Part shown: positions 42,327 through 52,087 of the stretch, piece after piece
Layout of the letters: every line of letters starts with the position of its first letter
Numbering within the stretch: the first letter of the stretch is position 1
Origin: Sulfoacidibacillus thermotolerans
Lineage (GTDB): Bacteria; Bacillota; Bacilli; Alicyclobacillales; SLC66
Reading direction: 5' to 3'
NCBI RefSeq assembly: GCF_003144315.1
Contig: NZ_MPDK01000004.1
Span: 1-64,000 of the forward strand
DNA: 64,000 nucleotides
Program-made: the position numbers and the translations under genes
Notes under the pieces: model-generated
What the model was told of the DNA's origin: nothing
Seen by the model: the letters and a program-made list of their open reading frames with translations, nothing else
Databases searched by the model: none

Positions 42327-42842
42327 GTGGAACGAACATTCTCTGTGCTCGTGAACGATCGGCCAGGAGTTCTTGCTCGTGTCGCTGGCTTATTCTCGCG
42401 GCGGGACTTTAATATTGCGAGCATCACGGTGGGAACGGCCGAAGAAGCTGGGCTCAGTCGAATGACGATTGTGAGCAGTGGCGATGATGCGATGGCGTTG
42501 CAGATTATGCGCCAACTTGAGAAACTGGTCGAAGTGATCGAAGTGGCCGACATTTCTAAAGACCCTGTTGTAAAACGCGAACTCGCGTTAATTAAAGTAG
42601 AGGCGGATAAAAATTCGCGACCTGAGATTTCGCATATTCTTGAACCCTTTCGGGTGGCGATTGTTGATGTGGGGCATTCCTCATTGACCGTGCAGGTGAC
42701 AGGCGGAGTCGAGAAAATTGATGCGTTGATCGGTTTGCTGCGCCCCTATGGGATCTTAGAGATCGCCCGCACGGGTGTAACGGCGCTTTTGCGAGCGGCC
42801 GCGAAAGAAGTAGAGGAGAGCGGAGAAGAAGTAGGATCGTGA
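42327..42842 (+). CDS. ilvN: acetolactate synthase, small (regulatory) subunit
   Basis: 171 aa. N-terminal ACT domain (FSVLVNDRPGVLARVAGLFSRRDFNIASITVG) binds valine for feedback; C-terminal dimer domain with ELALIKVEADKNSRPEI and LRPYGILEIARTGVTALLRA. GTG start with GGAGGAATAGG. It activates IlvB. Length of the usual Bacillus IlvH/N. Confidence 0.95.
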   Translation: MERTFSVLVNDRPGVLARVAGLFSRRDFNIASITVGTAEEAGLSRMTIVSSGDDAMALQIMRQLEKLVEVIEVADISKDPVVKRELALIKVEADKNSRPEISHILEPFRVAIVDVGHSSLTVQVTGGVEKIDALIGLLRPYGILEIARTGVTALLRAAAKEVEESGEEVGS

Positions 42843-42961
42843 GGGTATGAAAAAGTTCCTGCGATTCGAAAAATGTAAATGCGAGACAAGAGAGAGCACT
42901 TTGAGAGATGAGAGAAACAAGAGACAATGTACGGAAACGGACTAGGGGAGTGTAGACATTC

Positions 42962-43948
42962 GTGAAAATGTACTATGAAAATGATGCGGATCTGAAATAT
43001 TTGCAAGGGAAGACAGTGGCAGTGCTTGGGTACGGCAGTCAAGGGCATGCTCAAGCGCAGAATCTTCGTGATAGTGGTGTAAAAGTGGTAATCGGGCAGC
43101 GCCCAGGGAAATCTGCGGAGAAGGCACAAGAAGATGGTTTTACAGTTCTGTCGGTGGAAGAGGCTGCGCAGACAGCTGATGTTTTACAAATCCTGTTGCC
43201 CGATGAACGTCAGGCGAAGGTATATCAGGAAGAGATCTTGCCTTACCTGCGCAAGGGGCAAACGTTAATGTTTTCGCACGGGTTTAATATTCATTTTAAA
43301 CAAATCATCCCCCCTGCTGACGTTGATGTTGTACTTGTCGCACCGAAGGGGCCAGGACATTTAGTCCGTCGCGTGTACGAGTCCGGTGGTGGAGTTCCGT
43401 CGCTCATTGCAGTTCATCAAGACGCAAGCGGACATGCGTTTGACACGGCACTCGCCTATACGAAGGGGATTGGCAGTACGAAGGCAGGCGTTCTTGTTAC
43501 TACATTTAAGGAAGAAACAGAAACAGATCTGTTTGGTGAACAGGCTGTACTCTGTGGTGGAATCGCAGATTTGATCAAATCTGGATACGATACGCTCGTT
43601 GGTGCGGGATACCAGCCGGAAATCGCTTTCTTTGAGTGTTGTCACGAAGTCAAGCTTATTGTGGACTTGATTTATGAGGGTGGGCTGTCGCGTATGAATT
43701 ACTCGATCAGCGATACGGCTGAATTTGGCGGATACAACGCAGGTCCGAAAATCGTGACGGACGAAACGCGTAAGGCAATGAAAGGATTGCTCGATGACAT
43801 TCAAAAGGGAGTCTTTGCACGCAACTGGATCTTAGAAAACCAAGCGGGACGTCCGTCATTTTCTGCGATGAGAGAGCAAAATGCCAACCATCCGATTGAA
43901 GAAGTTGGGAAAAAGTTGCGATCAATGATGGGCTTTATTAGCAAATAA
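42962..43948 (+). CDS. ilvC: ketol-acid reductoisomerase
   Basis: 328 aa, class [21 protein letters not shown] is the NADPH loop; [16 protein letters not shown]; the metal-binding [36 protein letters not shown] is intact. Start GTG 42962 or the ATG at 42968 (MYYENDADL), both after GGGGAG. Acts on acetolactate and acetohydroxybutyrate. 119 bases from ilvN. Confidence 0.97.
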   Translation: MKMYYENDADLKYLQGKTVAVLGYGSQGHAQAQNLRDSGVKVVIGQRPGKSAEKAQEDGFTVLSVEEAAQTADVLQILLPDERQAKVYQEEILPYLRKGQTLMFSHGFNIHFKQIIPPADVDVVLVAPKGPGHLVRRVYESGGGVPSLIAVHQDASGHAFDTALAYTKGIGSTKAGVLVTTFKEETETDLFGEQAVLCGGIADLIKSGYDTLVGAGYQPEIAFFECCHEVKLIVDLIYEGGLSRMNYSISDTAEFGGYNAGPKIVTDETRKAMKGLLDDIQKGVFARNWILENQAGRPSFSAMREQNANHPIEEVGKKLRSMMGFISK

Positions 43949-44001
43949 ACGTAAAAGTTGTACAGAGAGAGACATTCTAAAGGGAGAGGGAGGAAGTACC
44001 G

Positions 44002-45534
44002 GTGAGGCACATTCAAATCTTTGACACCACGTTGCGAGATGGGGAGCAATCCCCTGGAGTAAGTCTAACCACAGGTGAGAAATTGGAGATTGCGCGACAA
44101 CTTGCACGGTTGCGGGTCGATGTCATCGAAGCTGGGTACGCGGCTGCGTCACCGGGTGATTTTGCTGCAGTACAGACGATTGCACGAGAAGTAAAAGGAG
44201 TTTCGATCTGCTCTCTAGCGCGTGCAACAGAGAACGACATTATGCGTGCATATGAAGCGTGCCAACCGTCTGATGCACCGCGCATTCACTTGTTCTTGGC
44301 GACTTCTGACGTGCATATGCAGCACAAACTGCGCATGACGCGAGATCAAGTTTTACAACAGGTGGATTCCGCCGTGCGTTTTGCACGAGCAAAAGTGCCT
44401 TATGTGGAGTTTTCAGCGGAAGACTCGGGTCGTACAGACTTTGACTTCCTAGTGGAAGTCGTCAAAGTCGCAGTGGCTGCTGGCGCATCTGTGATCAATT
44501 TGCCAGATACCGTCGGGTATCTCTTGCCTCATGAGTATGCGCAGCGTTTTGTGCGCTTGCGCGAACGAGTGGATCTTGGCAATGTGTTGCTGAGTGCACA
44601 CTGTCATGATGATTTGGGTCTTGCGGTCGCAAATACGCTTGCAGCGATTGAGGCGTCAGTCGATCAGGTGGAAGTGACGATGAATGGCATTGGTGAGCGA
44701 GCCGGCAACGCCTCACTAGAAGAGGTTGCTGTTGCGCTGAAGTTGCGTCAAGAGCAATACAAAGTTGAAACGCGTCTTGATCTCAGCCAAATTGCCCGCA
44801 CATCCAAACTTGTGAGTCGTCTGACAGGAATGGTGGTTCCGGCAAATAAAGCAGTGGTTGGCGCCAATGCATTTGCTCACGAGTCAGGGATTCATCAAGA
44901 TGGTGTCCTCAAAGAGCGAACAACTTACGAAATTATCAATCCAGAACTTGTCGGCATCACAGAAAACAAACAACTTGTACTTGGAAAACACTCAGGGCGA
45001 CATGCATTTTTCAAGCACGTGGAGGAACTCGGATATACTTTGTCTGATCAAGACATGCAGGATCTGTTTAAGCGCTTTAAAGACTTGTGTGACAAGAAGA
45101 AGCAAGTGACAGATGAGGACATCTTGGCACTGATAGATGAGCGATTGTATGGAGAGGGACAGCATGCGTTTGCGCTCGATTATTTGCACGTGTCATGTGG
45201 CAATCAACCGCTCGCGACGGCCACAGTGCGGGTCACAGGGCCAAATGGAGTGTTCGAAGAGGCTGCCGTGGGCAATGGTCCGATCGAAGCGATTTATCGT
45301 GCAATCGATCGAGCGACTGGTGAGGAAGTCGAATTAACCTCCTATCAGATCAGTTCTGTCACACCAGGACAGGATGCTCTTGGTGAGGTGCGCGTGCAAG
45401 TTCGAGCAAATGATCGTCTGGTCACAGGCAGACATGTAGCAAGCGATGTCATGGAGGCTTCGGCGCGGGCTTATGTCGATGCGATCAACCGGGTGATGAT
45501 TTTGCGGGGCACGCCTGCAGCATTAGTAAAGTGA
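44002..45534 (+). CDS. leuA: 2-isopropylmalate synthase
   Basis: 510 aa. Catalytic TIM barrel: RHIQIFDTTLRDGEQSPGV, SAHCHDDLGLAVANTLAAIEA with metal ligands, VEVTMNGIGERAGNASLEEV, NAFAHESGIHQDGVLKER. C-terminal LeuA regulatory domain (residues 385-505) senses leucine. GTG start after GGGAGGAAG. First committed step of leucine synthesis. Confidence 0.96.
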   Translation: MRHIQIFDTTLRDGEQSPGVSLTTGEKLEIARQLARLRVDVIEAGYAAASPGDFAAVQTIAREVKGVSICSLARATENDIMRAYEACQPSDAPRIHLFLATSDVHMQHKLRMTRDQVLQQVDSAVRFARAKVPYVEFSAEDSGRTDFDFLVEVVKVAVAAGASVINLPDTVGYLLPHEYAQRFVRLRERVDLGNVLLSAHCHDDLGLAVANTLAAIEASVDQVEVTMNGIGERAGNASLEEVAVALKLRQEQYKVETRLDLSQIARTSKLVSRLTGMVVPANKAVVGANAFAHESGIHQDGVLKERTTYEIINPELVGITENKQLVLGKHSGRHAFFKHVEELGYTLSDQDMQDLFKRFKDLCDKKKQVTDEDILALIDERLYGEGQHAFALDYLHVSCGNQPLATATVRVTGPNGVFEEAAVGNGPIEAIYRAIDRATGEEVELTSYQISSVTPGQDALGEVRVQVRANDRLVTGRHVASDVMEASARAYVDAINRVMILRGTPAALVK

Positions 45535-45544
45535 GGGGAAGATT

Positions 45545-46612
45545 TTGACGTATCGAGTTGTGTTACTTCCTGGAGATGGGATTGGACCGGATGTGACTGC
45601 AGCTGCGGTCAAAGTGTTAGAGCGAGCCATTACCGGGCAGGGGATAGAAATAAAGATCGAATCCCATCTGCTTGGTGGTTGTGCAATCGATGAAACGGGG
45701 ACGCCTTTTCCTGAAAAGACGCAAGAGGCGGTGCAAACAGCGGATGCGGTAATTCTTGGTGCGGTTGGAGGGCCAAAATGGGATGTAGGACCAGGGCACT
45801 TACGCCCAGAGGCGGGATTGCTCGCACTTCGCCGATTGCTTGGTGTATATGCGAATATTCGACCTGTGAAAGCTTTTCCGGAGTTGATCGATGCTTCTCC
45901 GTTGCGTAAAGAAATTGCTCAAGCGGTTGACATTGTCATTGTTCGCGAACTGACAGGGGGCGCGTACTTTGGGAAGCGTGAACGTGGCAGAGATGAAGCG
46001 GGGGCACGATTTGCATATGACACGATGTACTATTCAGAAGAGGAGATCCGACGCGTTTTGCAAACGGCTTTTGAAACTGCGCGACTGCGTCGGAAGAAAT
46101 TAACTTCTGTCGACAAGGCGAATGTGCTTGATAGTTCACGTCTTTGGCGAGAAATCGTACAGGAGATGAGCGCACAGTATCCGGATGTTACAGTCGAGCA
46201 CTTGCTCGTAGACGCTTGTGCAATGCACTTAGTAACACATCCTCAAGTATTTGATGTGCTCGTTACTGAAAATTTATTTGGCGATATTTTAAGTGATGAA
46301 TCTGCTGTTTTAACTGGATCGATTGGCATGTTGCCGTCTGCGAGTCTTGGACAGGGAATTGGTTTGTATGAACCAATTCATGGCTCTGCTCCAGATATTG
46401 CAGGGCTAGGGATCGCCAATCCGCTTGGTGCAATTCTCTCTGTAGCTCTTTTATTACGCTATTCGTTGCACTTGGAGGCAGCAGCTTTGCGCGTAGAGCA
46501 AGCAGTTGCTTCGGCAGTGCGCGATGGAGCACGAACGAAGGATCTTGCGCGTCAAGGGGAGAATGTTCTTACGACAGAGCAAATGACAGAACGTGTTCTT
46601 TCCTATTTATAA
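45545..46612 (+). CDS. leuB: 3-isopropylmalate dehydrogenase
   Basis: 355 aa. Starts TTG at 45545 with GAGGGGAAG before it. YRVVLLPGDGIGPDVTAAA; VRELTGGAYFGKRERG (typical of LeuB); NLFGDILSDESAVLTGSIGMLPSASLG; YEPIHGSAPDIAGLGIANP. NAD-dependent oxidative decarboxylase. Last gene of this operon; leuC and leuD do not follow it. Confidence 0.96.
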   Translation: MTYRVVLLPGDGIGPDVTAAAVKVLERAITGQGIEIKIESHLLGGCAIDETGTPFPEKTQEAVQTADAVILGAVGGPKWDVGPGHLRPEAGLLALRRLLGVYANIRPVKAFPELIDASPLRKEIAQAVDIVIVRELTGGAYFGKRERGRDEAGARFAYDTMYYSEEEIRRVLQTAFETARLRRKKLTSVDKANVLDSSRLWREIVQEMSAQYPDVTVEHLLVDACAMHLVTHPQVFDVLVTENLFGDILSDESAVLTGSIGMLPSASLGQGIGLYEPIHGSAPDIAGLGIANPLGAILSVALLLRYSLHLEAAALRVEQAVASAVRDGARTKDLARQGENVLTTEQMTERVLSYL

Positions 46613-46647
46613 AGTGTGTTTTACCATTAAATAAAGCACAAGGTTTA

Positions 46648-46732
46648 GGACAGCGTGTTCACTGCAAGCGCAAATAGGGCGAGATCATTGCCAAGAGCGC
46701 TAGTGTTGTTGACGCACTGTCCTTTTTTCTAT
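46648..46732 (+). terminator. terminator of the ilv-leu operon
   Basis: GGACAG (46648-46653) pairs with CTGTCC (46717-46722), followed by TTTTTTCT. The interior is long and may hold smaller hairpins. Confidence 0.55.
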
Positions 46733-46889
46733 GGAATGCACAGAGTCGGCCGCGGGCGTTCATGGTTAGGAGTTAGCAAAGAATGCTATACTAGATCTAT
46801 GTAGACTCGGACAAACCCTGCTAGAAGCTTGAGATTAAGGGAAAGCGGCTTTCTAAAGTTATGAGGTATAGGAAATTGAAATAAGGAGC

Positions 46890-48602
46890 GTGGTGGAACA
46901 AGTGGATGTTGTTATGCGCCCAGTGATCGTACAAATGGACGGTTCCATTTTACTCGATGTGCACCATCCGCAGGTCGAAGCGGCGCGCCAAGTTCTCGCC
47001 AAATTTGCAGAGTTAGAAAAAAGTCCAGATCACTTTCACACTTATCGGGTGACGGCATTATCTCTATGGAATGCGGCAGCAGCGGGACATCGTGCAGCTG
47101 AACTGATAGAACAGCTAAAGACGCTTAGCCGCTATGAACTCCCACTCCCGATTGTGCGTTTTATTACGGAAACGATGGATCGCTATGGCATCTTGGAATT
47201 AAGAAAAGGCCAACATGGATTGATTCTCGCTTCCTCCGATCCGCTTGTCCTTACAGAAATTACACATCATAAAACTATACAGGGACTTGTGCGTAAAGTT
47301 CTTTCTGACTCGGCAATCGAAGTTCCGCTGTTGTCACGAGGAGCAATTAAAGTTGCCCTAACTAAGATGGGATATCCAGTAAAGGATTTGGCTGGTTACA
47401 CAGAAGGGCAACCACTGTCTTTTGCTTTAAAGAGACATTTATCGGATGGACGGTCCTTTTTTTTGAGGGACTATCAGGAGCGCGCGGCCAATGCATTCCA
47501 TGAGGGAGGCGCTTTGACTGGAGGCTCAGGTGTTTTGACATTGCCTTGCGGAGCTGGAAAAACAGTCATTGGGTTGCGCGCGATGGAATTGCTACAAACT
47601 TCAACGTTAATTCTCGCGGCAAATGTGACGGCTGCAAGACAATGGATACGCGAGTGTTTAGACAAAACTACGCTCACAGAAGAAGAAGTTGCCGAGTATA
47701 GCGGGGAATCAAAGCGAACAGCGCCTGTCACGGTAGCAACTTACCAAATTCTTAGTTATCGGCCGCGCGGTCAAGAGGACTTTCCACATTTGACATTGCT
47801 TTCAGAACACAATTGGGGATTAATTATCTATGACGAAGTTCACTTGTTGCCAGCTCCAGTGTTTCGTGTGACAGCAGAAATTCAGGCACGTCGAAGACTC
47901 GGATTGACTGCAACACTTGTGCGAGAAGACGGTCGTGAAGATGAAGTTTTTTCACTGATTGGACCGAAGAAATTTGATGCCCCTTGGAAGGAACTCGAGG
48001 CGGAGGGGTGGATTGCGACGGCCATTTGTACGGAAGTTCGTGTCACGTTAACGGATATAGAACGTCGTCTCTATGCACAAGCAGAGTTGCGTGAGAAGGC
48101 ACGAATTGCTGCTGAGGCGCAGAGAAAAGACGATGCAGTTGTCGAATTGGTCACGCGCCATAAAGATGAATCTGTACTCGTGATTGGACAATACGTAGAT
48201 CAATTGCAGCGAATTGCCGCGAGGTTAAACGCACCCCTTATCACAGGCTCTTTACGTCAAAAAGAACGTGAACGGTTGTACTCTGCCTTTCGGACTGGGG
48301 AGATACATGTGCTTGTCGTCTCGAAAGTTGCTAACTTCTCGATTGATTTGCCTGACGCGAGTGTGGCGATTCAGGTGTCGGGAGCATTTGGTTCACGTCA
48401 AGAAGAAGCGCAACGTTTAGGTCGTATCATGCGTCCGAAAGCGGAAGGAATGCTTGCACATTTTTATACACTTGTGGCAAAAGAAACGAAAGATCAAGAA
48501 TTTGCTCTGAGTCGCCAACGGTTTTTAACGGAACAAGGATATGAATATCAAATTTTAGATCAAGAAGAACTTGTTCTGCAGGAGGTGACGCAGCGTCAAT
48601 GA
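46890..48602 (+). CDS. XPB-type DNA repair/transcription helicase
   Basis: 570 aa SF2 helicase. The N-terminal 190 residues include a damage-recognition-like region (LRKGQHGLILASSDPLVL). Walker A GAGKT at 221-225, DEVH box at 315-318, the RED motif VREDGRE at 344-350 that is peculiar to XPB, then motif VI QRLGRIMRPK near the end. Unwinds DNA 3'-5'. Bacterial XPBs exist but are uneven in Firmicutes. Start GTG 46890 touches its AAGGAG; GTG 46893 or 46902 may be used. It overlaps the partner gene by 4 bases. Confidence 0.9.
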   Translation: MVEQVDVVMRPVIVQMDGSILLDVHHPQVEAARQVLAKFAELEKSPDHFHTYRVTALSLWNAAAAGHRAAELIEQLKTLSRYELPLPIVRFITETMDRYGILELRKGQHGLILASSDPLVLTEITHHKTIQGLVRKVLSDSAIEVPLLSRGAIKVALTKMGYPVKDLAGYTEGQPLSFALKRHLSDGRSFFLRDYQERAANAFHEGGALTGGSGVLTLPCGAGKTVIGLRAMELLQTSTLILAANVTAARQWIRECLDKTTLTEEEVAEYSGESKRTAPVTVATYQILSYRPRGQEDFPHLTLLSEHNWGLIIYDEVHLLPAPVFRVTAEIQARRRLGLTATLVREDGREDEVFSLIGPKKFDAPWKELEAEGWIATAICTEVRVTLTDIERRLYAQAELREKARIAAEAQRKDDAVVELVTRHKDESVLVIGQYVDQLQRIAARLNAPLITGSLRQKERERLYSAFRTGEIHVLVVSKVANFSIDLPDASVAIQVSGAFGSRQEEAQRLGRIMRPKAEGMLAHFYTLVAKETKDQEFALSRQRFLTEQGYEYQILDQEELVLQEVTQRQ

Positions 48603-50293
48603 GTCTCCCCTATGTTCTTATGTCACTAAATGCTAAACAGCTACAAACGTTACAAGAATTGCTCCAATTACCGCCCTTGCCTAAGGACCGCAGTCATGCT
48701 GCGCTCGCATTGGCTGATCATTTGCAGTCAGAAGAAGGCTTTCAATTGGTATGGCGTGCTCTTTCTGCACTCGAGTTGCGGGTGTATATGGCTACTTTGT
48801 TTGAGATGCAAGTGGATGGATATGCTGCAGCTATTCCAACTGTGCGTTTATTGCCTGCACTCAAAGAATATTTTGTGGAAGATCGCAGTGTTTTGCAAAT
48901 TGCGTTAGAACGCTTGGTGAGTCTTGCACTGTTGACGCGTCAAGAAACTTGGTATGTTGGCGAGGCATATAGCATACCAGAGGAACTGCGCGAGCAAGTA
49001 TTTTCTCATTTCGTTGAGGATGTTCTTTTCGCTCAGCAAGAGAATGAGGCGTTTGCAATTGCCGATATAGACGTAGCTGTGTTTGAGCGCTCTGGGCGAA
49101 TGTTAATCAGAGATTTAGTGAGATTTGCGACTTACGTGACAAAATACCCCCTACAACTTACAAAATCTTCAATTCCATATAAACGCGAACTACCAAAGTT
49201 AAAAAATTATCTTCGTTCCATGCAAGTAGAAGGGATTCATGGCTCTGGTGCTTGGGATTCTATGCCGTTTGCTGTGGTGGCTTGTATTTTTATCTTGGAA
49301 GACCTTGGAGTGATCGATCGATCGCTTGATGTGGTACGAGTACATGGAAAAGCACTACAGAAATTTATTTTTACTTCCGATGAAATGTTGCGTGAACAGA
49401 TCTTTCGTACCTTGCCACGCTTAGTGAGTGGACTTCATCCCTATTTAGTCGCGACGTTGTCTCGCTGGTTAAAAAAATTGCCGCTTGGCCAATGGATTGG
49501 GGTTCATCGCTTGCTACAAGTGACGCTCAATCTACAAGTAGGAAGATATGCGCCGGTATGGTTCCAGACGCTGGATTCTTTTCTTCGTATCGCTGCAGCT
49601 TGTGGATTGGTTGAACTTGGTTCTCATCCGAATATGGGAGTCGTGATGCGCGTCACAGATTGGGCAAAATCAGCGAGTCAGAAATTTGTCATTCAACCCA
49701 ATCTTGATGTGTTGGTTCCTGAAGATGCGCCGACATGGGTGCATTTTTTGGTGGGAACACTTGCTGAGTTAAAACGGGCAGATGAAATGTCGCTGTATCA
49801 CATCAACAGGGATTCAGTGCTTTTGCTGTGTGATCGTGGCTGGAGTTTTACGGATATTGAGCGAGTGCTTCGCACATTTAGTGAGTCGGACCCAGCGCAG
49901 GCTGTCTTGCGCTCGATTTCCGATTGGGTTGGGGCGTATGATCGTGCAGTATTATGGGATGTCTTACTCGTGCGGTTTGCTTCTGCAGAAGTGTTTCATG
50001 CGTTTGTTTCTGATCAACGTGCAAAAAACTGTATTGTCGAGTCAATTGGTGAAGAGGCTGTCATTCTTAGGCGTTCTGAAGAAGTGCTCGTGCGTCAGAT
50101 CTTATCAGAGCTCGGTGCACCTGCTCCTCAACAAGTGCGCTTGGCACCAGGAGATGAAGCGCATTTGCGCACTCGTGTAGGCGCTAAACAGGGAGGCATG
50201 CGCAGTAAGGGGACAAAAGAGGATCAGACGGCGCTCGCTAATCTGCTCAGTCCAAAAATCATCGATCTCGCACAAAAAGCAATGCAGTTGTGA
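48599..50293 (+). CDS. XPB-partner protein with helicase-associated (Helicase_C_3-like) domain
   Basis: 564 aa from the ATG 48599 (overlap of 4 with xpb). Mostly helical, winged-helix-like. Residues about 355-470 carry FVIQPNLDVLVPEDAPTWV and the following helices, which match the domain found next to bacterial XPB genes (as with the gene beside mycobacterial ercc3). It lacks helicase motifs. It probably binds XPB and DNA, but that is inferred from the fixed pairing. The C-terminus (residues 515-550) is basic and disordered. Confidence 0.75.
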   Translation: MSLPYVLMSLNAKQLQTLQELLQLPPLPKDRSHAALALADHLQSEEGFQLVWRALSALELRVYMATLFEMQVDGYAAAIPTVRLLPALKEYFVEDRSVLQIALERLVSLALLTRQETWYVGEAYSIPEELREQVFSHFVEDVLFAQQENEAFAIADIDVAVFERSGRMLIRDLVRFATYVTKYPLQLTKSSIPYKRELPKLKNYLRSMQVEGIHGSGAWDSMPFAVVACIFILEDLGVIDRSLDVVRVHGKALQKFIFTSDEMLREQIFRTLPRLVSGLHPYLVATLSRWLKKLPLGQWIGVHRLLQVTLNLQVGRYAPVWFQTLDSFLRIAAACGLVELGSHPNMGVVMRVTDWAKSASQKFVIQPNLDVLVPEDAPTWVHFLVGTLAELKRADEMSLYHINRDSVLLLCDRGWSFTDIERVLRTFSESDPAQAVLRSISDWVGAYDRAVLWDVLLVRFASAEVFHAFVSDQRAKNCIVESIGEEAVILRRSEEVLVRQILSELGAPAPQQVRLAPGDEAHLRTRVGAKQGGMRSKGTKEDQTALANLLSPKIIDLAQKAMQL

Positions 50294-50340
50294 ATGAAAA
50301 AAGGAAAGTTCGCAGATGGTAAACAACAGGTGATGCGAAC

Positions 50341-51132
50341 TTGACGACTTATTTAGAAATCAGGCGAAAAACGAGGTGGCAGATCGCCCTTTGCACATGT
50401 GCATTCAGTTTGGCAATTGCAATCGGGTGGCCTTTTTCAGTAAGTCCCCTTGCATCTGCAAAAACAGAATCAGAATTGGCGCAAACAGCGGTTGCAAAAA
50501 AGGTGATCGTTATTGATCCGGGGCATGGTGGCATTGATGGAGGAGCATCTGGCGGTGGGTTGTTAGAAAAGGATTTAACCCTCGATCTTGCAAAACGCAT
50601 CCGTAGCGATCTCACTCAAGCAGGATATCAGGTTTTGATGACGCGAGAGACGGACACAGACGCCTCTCAACTGTTCCCTTCTAAATTGTCCAGTCGACAT
50701 AAGCGAGATTTGCAAAATCGCTTGGATTTTATTCGCAAAGCGCAAGCGGTTGGTGCTTTGATGATTCATATGAATTCATCGAACAATCCGGGGGATCGGG
50801 GACCTATTGTTTTTTATTTTACTGAGTCAGAAGCAGGGAAGGAACTCGCGCAGCAGATTCAAAACGCTGTCAATCGAGTAGCGGGATCTACGCAACGTCC
50901 TTTGCCGCGCAGAAATTTCTTTGTTTTACGCCACTCGCCCTGTGCGACCGTGCTGATTGAAGTAGGTTTTTTGACGAATCATGACGATGCGTCAAGACTT
51001 CGGACAGTCGTATATCGCGATCGTATGGCCAAAGCTATTGCAGAGTCTGCGGCAAATGCCCTTCGCGAAACCCCAACCCCGCCCCCCTTTGTCAAGCAGA
51101 ATAAAACCAAAGGTGCTCTGGAAAAACAGTGA
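50341..51132 (+). CDS. cwlD: N-acetylmuramoyl-L-alanine amidase, CwlD type
   Basis: 263 aa. N-terminal hydrophobic segment (residues 14-40) as signal or anchor. Amidase_3 fold with zinc residues His62 in IDPGHGGIDGG, Glu76 in LLEKDL, His in LMIHMNSSNN, and the catalytic Glu in VLIEVGFLTNHDDASRL. The MIHMNSS replaces the more usual SIHANA and is typical of CwlD. In sporulation CwlD removes side peptides so that PdaA can form muramic-delta-lactam in the cortex. Start TTG 50341 with GGTGAT. Confidence 0.88.
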   Translation: MTTYLEIRRKTRWQIALCTCAFSLAIAIGWPFSVSPLASAKTESELAQTAVAKKVIVIDPGHGGIDGGASGGGLLEKDLTLDLAKRIRSDLTQAGYQVLMTRETDTDASQLFPSKLSSRHKRDLQNRLDFIRKAQAVGALMIHMNSSNNPGDRGPIVFYFTESEAGKELAQQIQNAVNRVAGSTQRPLPRRNFFVLRHSPCATVLIEVGFLTNHDDASRLRTVVYRDRMAKAIAESAANALRETPTPPPFVKQNKTKGALEKQ

Positions 51133-51144
51133 GTGAATCGCAAG

Positions 51145-51175
51145 GAGAGTCCCGTTTTGGGGACTCTCTCTTTTG
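51145..51175 (+). terminator. terminator of cwlD
   Basis: GAGAGTCCC pairs with GGGACTCTC around GTTTTG, then TCTTTTGG. It lies 12 bases after the stop. Confidence 0.85.
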
Positions 51176-51195
51176 GTGAATGCGAATGCGTCTAC

Positions 51196-51861
51196 TTATG
51201 ATTCGATAAGCCCTAGTAGTTGGTAGTCTTTGCGTCCGACAATCCCGTCAACAGGTAATCCATGTGCTTTTTCAAATGCTTTTAACGCCTGTTCAGTCGT
51301 TTGTTCAAAACGTCCATTGCAGGTGCCATGATAAAATCCGAAGTGGAGCAGACGTAATTGGACGAGTTGAACATCAGCCCCAATATCGCCGACGGCAAGA
51401 TTGCGTGGATGTGCTAAAGGGTTTCCTGGAATGAAAACAGGAACACCCACGTGTACGAAGTTATACAATTCTTCGATGTCGTGATTATGCATGCGAATAC
51501 ATCCGTTACTCGCGTAATTTCCGATAGAAGAGGGGCGATTTGTTCCATGAATCCCATAGATCCCCCATGGTACATTGAGTCCTAGCCAGCGTGTACCAAA
51601 TCCCCCGCCCCAGTCCTTGGATTTATTGGTGATCAACCAGTTTCCAATTGGCGTTGGTGTTTCTGGTTTGCCTAGTGCAACGGGATACGTTTTATACGGA
51701 GTATGATTTACATATACAACTAAGATTCGTTTGGATAATTCAATATGGAGTTCGATTGAAACGCGTTTCGTTGTCTCCGCTATTGCAGGATCTGGACGGG
51801 TGATCATAGGAGTAAGGAGGAAAATGAATAATCCTATGCCTATCAAATCACGTCTCATCAT
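51196..51861 (-). CDS. L,D-transpeptidase (YkuD) with a C-terminal peptidoglycan-binding domain
   Basis: 221 aa. Signal peptide at 1-28 (LIGIGLFIFLLTPMI...AIA). YkuD domain at about 35-150: KRILVVYVN, TPTPIGNWLITNK, the catalytic motif IHGTNRPSSIGNYASNGCIRM with His105 and Cys121. A PG-binding-1 domain from about 155 (GDIGADVQLVQLRLLHFGFY...FEKAHGLPVDGIVG). It forms 3-3 peptide cross-links or attaches proteins outside the cell. Convergent with cwlD. Confidence 0.9.
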   Translation of the reverse strand: MMRRDLIGIGLFIFLLTPMITRPDPAIAETTKRVSIELHIELSKRILVVYVNHTPYKTYPVALGKPETPTPIGNWLITNKSKDWGGGFGTRWLGLNVPWGIYGIHGTNRPSSIGNYASNGCIRMHNHDIEELYNFVHVGVPVFIPGNPLAHPRNLAVGDIGADVQLVQLRLLHFGFYHGTCNGRFEQTTEQALKAFEKAHGLPVDGIVGRKDYQLLGLIES

Positions 51862-52087
51862 TGACTGTTACTCCAGTTTTCCATATAGCCTTCCTCCAAG
51901 AAGATATCCGCTCTTTCATTGTGAGCGAGAAGAATAGATTTTATGTAAGGTACTTTCGCAAGTTGGAGACTCGCTTAGAATATGGATATAAAGGATTCTC
52001 CCACAACATTCGCTATGAGTACTGCAATCATGGTACAATATGTTTATCGTGCGCATGACAGGCTTTATGGTGGGGTGGATCACATTT

